Source of the DNA: CAZNVB01 sp964651495
GTDB taxonomy: Bacteria > Acidobacteriota > Aminicenantia > Aminicenantales > UBA8522
Direction: 5' to 3'
DNA: 10,058 nt
Assembly: GCA_964651495.1 (NCBI GenBank)
Contig: CAZYWP010000117.1
Coordinates: 1 to 10,058 of the forward strand
In this document: piece by piece, positions 6,591 to 10,058 of the stretch
How the letters are laid out: each line of letters starts with the position of its first letter
Numbering within the stretch: the stretch's first letter is position 1
The notes under the pieces: generated by a model
What the model was told of the DNA's origin: nothing
What the model saw: the letters and a program-made list of their open reading frames with translations, nothing else
The model's database searches: none
Program-made: the position numbers and the translations under genes

Positions 6591-7685
6591 TCACGATTTC
6601 CCCAGCGAGAGCAGGAGATTTTCCGCGCTCTCAAGAGACCCGATGATGGTGACCGGAGTCCCGACCGCCACCTCGGGAAAAAGCTTATCCATAACCTCAT
6701 TTTCGACGGCGATACAGCCGTTGGTCAGGCTGTCGTTGCCGCCACCGTGGATTTCGATCAAACCGCCGATACCCGCCCTGGGAGAAATCAGGCCTTTCTT
6801 TTTGGCCGCGGCAAACCTCTTTTTGTCTTCATCATTTGGATAGTCGATAAGGAGAGCCATATAAAAGCGGCTGTGGGCGTTCTTCTTGACGACTTTGTAG
6901 CGGCCCTCGGGCGTGGCCTCATCACCCGCGTAGAGCTTATCAGAGAGGCCATACTTGCCCAGCCCGATCTCGAAGACCTCCGCCGGATGGCCCTTTTTGT
7001 ACAGTGTCAATTTCCGGTCGAGCTTGCTGACAATGATGGCCGCGCTCCCCCGTCTTTTTGACTCGGCTATCGTCTCCTCGGACCACTTCCGCCATTTCTC
7101 GACCTGGATTTCATCCGCATACCTGGCCAGGATGGAAAAGACGGCCCCCTCAGCCTGGAGGACAAAAGATTCGATCAGCCTGATTTTATCGCTCAGGCCG
7201 GCGTATTTCTCAGCTCGAATCAGGATCTCTGCCTCCTGGGAGGCGACCTCTGCCTGGATCAGGTTTTTTCGGACCCGGCCGTTTTCGTTCATCGTCAGGG
7301 TCAACTGTTTGACCTTGGCGATCCGCTCTTCCAGGACTTTGAGCTGCTGGCCGAAATCCCTGGACTTCGACTCTTTTTCCTGACGAACCCTGTCGAGAAT
7401 GGCCTCTCCTTTGCCCAGTACGGCGGCATATTCGGCCTGCACGTCTTTATACTTGCGGAACCAGCCGATCTTGGCTTTCTGTTTGATCAGCTTTTCTTTA
7501 GCCGCCCGGAGAGAAACGAGATAGCTGCCGTATTCCTCGGCCGCGTAAACAGGAGCACCGGCCCTCCAGAGGTCATTTTCCTGGGCTTTCGCCCTTTCGA
7601 CCTCTGAAGGGACCGATGGCGTTTTGCAGGAAAATAAAGAAACGATAAGGGCAAATAAAACTGTAGCGTAAGAAGCCCGCTTCAA
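6591..7685 (-). CDS. Lipoprotein L,D-transpeptidase with N-terminal helical module
   Basis: A second YkuD enzyme, 364 residues from a TTG start at 7685. That start gives a neat lipoprotein signal (KRASYATVLFALIVSLFSC) with lipidated Cys20 after L-F-S. An upstream ATG at 7823 would run 110 bases into the previous gene and add an arginine-rich stretch, so TTG is preferred. Residues 25-210 are helical and charged, with a motif AGAPVYAAEEYGSYLVSLRAAKEKL near the start that recalls DUF4398-type helical lipoproteins. This part resembles the lipoprotein encoded just upstream. The YkuD domain covers about 214-350 with IEIHGGGNDSLTNGCIAVEN: His313 and Cys324 are the catalytic candidates. It should sit at the inner face of the outer membrane or the outer face of the inner one, reaching peptidoglycan with its helical arm. 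It lies 28 bp after the lipoprotein gene. Confidence 0.9.
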   Translation of the reverse strand: MKRASYATVLFALIVSLFSCKTPSVPSEVERAKAQENDLWRAGAPVYAAEEYGSYLVSLRAAKEKLIKQKAKIGWFRKYKDVQAEYAAVLGKGEAILDRVRQEKESKSRDFGQQLKVLEERIAKVKQLTLTMNENGRVRKNLIQAEVASQEAEILIRAEKYAGLSDKIRLIESFVLQAEGAVFSILARYADEIQVEKWRKWSEETIAESKRRGSAAIIVSKLDRKLTLYKKGHPAEVFEIGLGKYGLSDKLYAGDEATPEGRYKVVKKNAHSRFYMALLIDYPNDEDKKRFAAAKKKGLISPRAGIGGLIEIHGGGNDSLTNGCIAVENEVMDKLFPEVAVGTPVTIIGSLESAENLLLSLGKS

Positions 7686-7713
7686 CCTGAAAAAACTGCC
7701 CCGACGGAAATTC

Positions 7714-8307
7714 CTACTTGCCCTTGACCTTCTCGATAGCCGCTTTGACCTGCTCTGTGATGGCGGCGGCTTTTTCCTTGATCGTGGCCGCTTTGTTGGA
7801 GGCGCCCAGAAAATCTTCCGCATCGATGGCGGCCTGGATCTCCGGGAAGGATGCCTCGAGACCGGCCAGGTCGGACTTCAAGGCCTCGATATCAGCCTTG
7901 GTGCCCTTGCCCTTAGGCGCCTGCTCGAGCATCGTCTTGGCTTCGGTGATAGCGGCCTGGACCTCGCTCTGAGCTTGCAGAGCGGCGTTCTTGGCGGCCT
8001 CTTTCTTGGCCGGAATGGTGGCCTTCAAAGCATCGGCGTCAGCCTGGACTTTGGCCAGCATTTCCTTGGCCGTCCCGAAACTCTTGAAGAACTTCTTGCC
8101 CTGAGTATTGACTTCGTCCATGGCGGCCTGCATGTCGTCGTTCAGCTTTTTGAGCTCATCGGCGGCATAGATCGCAGCGCCTTCCTTGTCGGCGGCCGCG
8201 ATGGCGGCTTTGACGGCATCAATCGCCTCAGTGGGCTGCTTGGCGCAGCTCGAAAAAAGAGAAACCAGAAAAATGCCTAAAATAGCGAGCCTGACAAAAT
8301 TTTTCAT
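7714..8307 (-). CDS. Alanine-rich helical lipoprotein
   Basis: A 197-residue secreted lipoprotein. The signal peptide MKNFVRLAILGIFLVSLFSSC ends in Cys21; the -3 residue is Phe, slightly off the usual lipobox, but charge and hydrophobic core are typical. The mature part is almost entirely Ala/Lys/Glu/Asp and should form long helices or coiled coil. EGAAIYAADELKKLNDDMQAA (42-62) matches the pattern of DUF4398-like lipoproteins, and 150-190 matches the helical region of the YkuD protein that follows. The ATG at 8307 has AGGAGGT seven bases upstream; an in-frame ATG at 8367 adds 20 residues with no signal-peptide character and is not used here. It is first in the envelope operon. A structural or scaffold role at the cell wall, like Lpp, is possible but not shown; I do not recognise a named gene. 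Confidence 0.85.
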   Translation of the reverse strand: MKNFVRLAILGIFLVSLFSSCAKQPTEAIDAVKAAIAAADKEGAAIYAADELKKLNDDMQAAMDEVNTQGKKFFKSFGTAKEMLAKVQADADALKATIPAKKEAAKNAALQAQSEVQAAITEAKTMLEQAPKGKGTKADIEALKSDLAGLEASFPEIQAAIDAEDFLGASNKAATIKEKAAAITEQVKAAIEKVKGK

Positions 8308-8314
8308 TGGATTG

Positions 8315-8321
8315 ACCTCCT
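8315..8321 (-). promoter_or_regulatory. Ribosome binding site deciding the lipoprotein start
   Basis: Minus-strand AGGAGGT lies seven bases before the ATG at 8307. It is the reason for choosing this start over the in-frame ATG at 8367. Confidence 0.85.
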
Positions 8322-8473
8322 TTCCATGATCGCTCAGGCTGTCAAAAACATCTCCATCTATCCCCATCCCGCATTCCCTTCGATTCTCACCTCCTTCTCT
8401 CTTTGAGCAGGATATGGAAACTCAAAAGCATTCGCTGTTGTTTGAATTATATGAAGCTCCGGGAATTCGATAA

Positions 8474-8524
8474 TTAAGGCGGGACGGCACCATCTGTCCA
8501 ATAGGATGACGCCCGTTGAAACAT
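8474..8524 (-). CDS. Possible 16-residue leader peptide
   Basis: A 16-codon ORF (MFQRASSYWTDGAVPP, then TAA) lies in the leader of the envelope operon. A GGAGG (8539-8535) stands ten bases before its ATG. The ORF lies inside the leader stem: GCACCA directly precedes the start codon and its partner TGGTGC is within the coding part. A ribosome translating it would therefore open the helix, the layout expected of a translation-sensing attenuator. The peptide has no run of a single amino acid, so no obvious sensed substrate. It may be chance; there is no sequence comparison behind this call. Confidence 0.3.
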   Translation of the reverse strand: MFQRASSYWTDGAVPP

Positions 8525-8585
8525 TGGTGCTTTTCCTCCGCCTCTCCTTACGGATGGATCGGTATCTACTTCTTCTCTGTCATGT

Positions 8586-8614
8586 CTTATAGCACAGGTA
8601 ATACTAAAAGTCAA
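8586..8614 (-). promoter_or_regulatory. Sigma-70 promoter of the envelope operon
   Basis: On the minus strand TTGACT (8614-8609) is followed after 17 bp by TATAAG (8591-8586). Each box is close to consensus and the spacing is ideal. Transcription would start near 8579. It lies 67 bp after the malic enzyme stop, so the four envelope genes probably form their own unit. No HAIR-like repeat is present here. Confidence 0.75.
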
Positions 8615-8640
8615 CCCGCTGCTGAAGATATAAACCGGGT

Positions 8641-8667
8641 GCGGCACGGGCACAAACCCGTCCCCGC
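8641..8667 (-). terminator. Terminator-like hairpin after the malic enzyme gene
   Basis: Starting 14 bases after the malic enzyme stop, GCGG-GG-ACGGG-(TTTGTG)-CCCGT-G-CCGC forms a two-part stem with a small internal loop. No clean U tract follows (the next bases are ACCCGGTTTATATC), so if it ends transcription it does so weakly or with help from Rho. It lies just upstream of the next promoter. Confidence 0.45.
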
Positions 8668-8680
8668 TGGCAGACTTCTC

Positions 8681-10030
8681 TTAATCGTCGGGATCGATGA
8701 TGAACTTCTCCCGCATCAGCATTTTCACTTCATCCCGGGCCTGTTTGATGATGGCCTCGGCAATCTTGAACCGCTCGTCGGCCGGGATGTTTTTGCGGCC
8801 CACGCCCTGCTCGATTCCCTTTGAACCGACGGCGACGGCTTCCCTGGGGAAAACTTCCCATTGGTCCATGTTGGGGATGATGTAATCTTCGCTCAGGCCG
8901 TGGTCCTCGGCCACTTTGGCCAGCTCCCGGGCGGCGGCGATGCACATCTCGTCGGTGATCGTCCTGGCCCGGATGTCCAGCGCTCCCCGGAAGATGCCGG
9001 GGAAGCCGAGAGAATTGTTGACCTGGTTGGGAAAATCGGACCGGCCGGTGGCGACGATGCGGGCTCCGGCCTCTTTGGCCTCCCAGGGCCAGATCTCGGG
9101 CACGGGGTTGGCCTCGGCGAAGACGATGGAATCTTTGGCCATGGTCTTGATCCAGTCTTTTCGAATCGTGCCGGGCCCCTGTTTGGAGGCCGAAATCAAC
9201 ACATCCGCGCCGCGCATGGCGTCGGGGATATCGCCCTTGACCTGTTTTGTGTTGGTCTTGAGGCAGATATCCCATTTCTCTTTATATTTGGCCTGGAGGA
9301 TGTCCCGGTCGCTGCGGTCCCGGTGGAGGATGCCTTTGGAATCGACCGAAAGGATGTTGCCGGGCGTGACGCCCGCGGACATGAGCAGCCGGACGATGGC
9401 CACACCGGCCGCGCCGGCACCGACCATGGTCACCGTTACCTGGTTGATCTTTTTGCCGACGATCTTGAGGGCGTTGATCAAGCCGGCCACGGTGACGCAG
9501 GCGGTGCCCTGCTGGTCGTCGTGCCAAACCGGGATTTCGCACTCCGCGCGGAGGGTGTCCAGAATCTTGAAGCACTTGGGATGGGAGATGTCCTCCAGGT
9601 TTACCCCGCCGAAGGTGGGCTGGAGGGCCTTGACGATGGCTATGAACTTGTCCGGGTCCTTCTCGTTAAGACAAAGAGGGAACGCATCCACGCCGCCCAG
9701 GTACTTGTAGAGAAGACCCTTGCCTTCCATGACGGGGAGGCCGGCCTCGGGTCCGATGTCGCCCAGGCCGAGGACCCGGGAGCCGTCTGAGATGACGGCC
9801 ACGAAATTCCACTTGTTGGTATAATCGTAAGCTTTTTCCCGGTCCTGATGGATCGCCTTGCAGACGGCCGCCACACCGGGAGTGTACCAGATGGCGAAAT
9901 CCTCAAAGCTCCGGATGCGGCACTTTAGCTGGACGCCAATTTTGCCCTTGTAGTAGGCATGAAGACGCATCGCCTCTTTCGAAGGCTTTTCGGCCTTGGC
10001 CAATAGTTCTTCAATAGTGACTTCTTTCAT
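8681..10030 (-). CDS. Malic enzyme (malate dehydrogenase, decarboxylating)
   Basis: A 449-residue cytoplasmic enzyme that oxidises malate to pyruvate and CO2 with NAD(P)+, linking the TCA cycle to pyruvate. The malic N-terminal domain holds FAIWYTPGVAAV (45-56) with catalytic Tyr49, SDGSRVLGLGDIGPEAGLPVMEGK (81-104) with Lys104, and candidate metal ligands Glu146/Asp147 (NLEDISHP) and Asp171/Asp172 (VWHDDQQGTA). The Rossmann domain follows with GAGAAGVA (204-211), FAEANPVPEI (304-313) and NQVNNSLGFPGIFRGALD (335-352). No phosphotransacetylase domain follows, unlike MaeB of Proteobacteria, so this is the short bacterial/archaeal form. Coenzyme preference cannot be settled by eye. The ATG has AAGGAGGT eight bases upstream. 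It appears to be a single gene; its promoter would lie beyond the right edge. Confidence 0.96.
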   Translation of the reverse strand: MKEVTIEELLAKAEKPSKEAMRLHAYYKGKIGVQLKCRIRSFEDFAIWYTPGVAAVCKAIHQDREKAYDYTNKWNFVAVISDGSRVLGLGDIGPEAGLPVMEGKGLLYKYLGGVDAFPLCLNEKDPDKFIAIVKALQPTFGGVNLEDISHPKCFKILDTLRAECEIPVWHDDQQGTACVTVAGLINALKIVGKKINQVTVTMVGAGAAGVAIVRLLMSAGVTPGNILSVDSKGILHRDRSDRDILQAKYKEKWDICLKTNTKQVKGDIPDAMRGADVLISASKQGPGTIRKDWIKTMAKDSIVFAEANPVPEIWPWEAKEAGARIVATGRSDFPNQVNNSLGFPGIFRGALDIRARTITDEMCIAAARELAKVAEDHGLSEDYIIPNMDQWEVFPREAVAVGSKGIEQGVGRKNIPADERFKIAEAIIKQARDEVKMLMREKFIIDPDD

Positions 10031-10038
10031 CTGATAAA

Positions 10039-10046
10039 ACCTCCTT
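10039..10046 (-). promoter_or_regulatory. Ribosome binding site of the malic enzyme gene
   Basis: Minus-strand AAGGAGGT, eight bases before the ATG at 10030, fixes the start. The last dozen bases of the window show nothing further. Confidence 0.85.
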
Positions 10047-10058
10047 AAAAATGGAAGA

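Larger units (their letters stand above)
8308..8579 (-). other. Long structured 5' leader of the envelope operon
   Basis: About 270 bases separate the predicted transcription start (near 8579) from the lipoprotein ATG. On the minus strand, GGCGG (8542-8538) can pair with CCGCC (8482-8478), and GCACCA (8530-8525) with TGGTGC (8492-8487), making a nested stem around a loop of about 32 bases. CCAAT (8527-8523) can instead pair with ATTGG (8502-8498), which uses part of the same strand, so two folds exclude each other. Within it lies a 16-codon ORF (8474-8524). A second Shine-Dalgarno-like AAGGAGGT at 8396-8389 has no convincing gene behind it, only a possible ten-codon ORF at 8374-8345. The sequence does not match any riboswitch class I can recall (SAM, ydaO, c-di-GMP, Mn, cobalamin and lysine were considered). 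Confidence 0.5.

Noticed and set aside
6587..6700. Upstream start for the second YkuD protein at 6700
   Set aside because: It would overlap the preceding gene and add an arginine-rich segment before a normal membrane anchor; the ATG at 6586 fits gene spacing and topology.
7686..7823. Upstream ATG start for the lipoprotein YkuD at 7823
   Set aside because: It would run 110 bases into the lipoprotein gene and bury a good lipoprotein signal under a basic, arginine-rich leader.
8308..8367. Longer lipoprotein starting at 8367
   Set aside because: The AAGGAGGT upstream is over 20 bases away, and the extra residues are acidic and do not form a signal peptide; the ATG at 8307 has an ideal ribosome binding site.
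8478..8579. SAM or c-di-AMP riboswitch in the leader (suggested by GGAGAGGCGGAGG and the wall-enzyme context)
   Set aside because: The conserved cores of these classes, as I know them, are not present; only short similar strings occur.
8861..9790. Plus-strand open frame of about 310 codons opposite the malic enzyme
   Set aside because: It is antisense to a complete conserved enzyme; its Gly/Asp/Val-rich composition reflects the opposite strand's codon bias.

Overview
The window is about 10 kb of GC-rich bacterial DNA in which every gene I can support lies on the minus strand. It is tightly packed, with several genes overlapping or a few bases apart, and holds three transcription blocks, described here from right to left (5' to 3' of the genes). 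(1) A malic enzyme gene (8681-10030) has a strong ribosome binding site and an imperfect terminator-like hairpin after it. (2) A cell-envelope operon (5270-8307) is driven by a good sigma-70 promoter at 8586-8614 and has an unusually long, structured leader. It encodes an alanine-rich helical lipoprotein, a lipoprotein L,D-transpeptidase (YkuD) whose N-terminal part looks like a paralogue of that lipoprotein, a second membrane-anchored YkuD enzyme, and a cysteine-free membrane-anchored protein that resembles the start of the YkuD fold without its catalytic part. (3) A heat-shock operon, dnaK - dnaJ - hspR - sigma factor - DnaC/IstB-like ATPase (46-5146), runs off near the left edge.

The heat-shock operon has a textbook promoter (TTGACA, 17 bp, TATACT) upstream of dnaK. 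Its spacer and flanks contain a HAIR-type inverted repeat, the known HspR operator (CTTGACA-N7-ACTCAAG against the consensus CTTGAGT-N7-ACTCAAG). This is the classic autoregulatory loop in which HspR, with DnaK as corepressor, shuts off its own operon. Two things are less usual. grpE is missing from between dnaK and dnaJ. In addition, a sigma-70 factor and a helicase-loader-like ATPase follow hspR with 12 bp and -1 bp spacing, so they would probably come under HspR control.

Organism: DnaK carries the extra segment in its N-terminal quarter that is typical of Gram-negative (diderm) bacteria and absent from Actinobacteria and Firmicutes, yet the operon is of HspR/HAIR type. The sigma factor is short (280 aa, no region 1.1). 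This suggests a diderm lineage outside the Proteobacteria. An Aminicenantes/Acidobacteriota-like organism is my guess from general impression, not something the sequence proves. No mobile element, tRNA, rRNA, CRISPR array or sign of recent transfer was seen.

The most interesting parts are the envelope operon with its leader (alternative helices around a 16-codon upstream ORF with its own Shine-Dalgarno sequence), and the wiring of a sigma factor plus a DnaC-like ATPase into the HspR operon.
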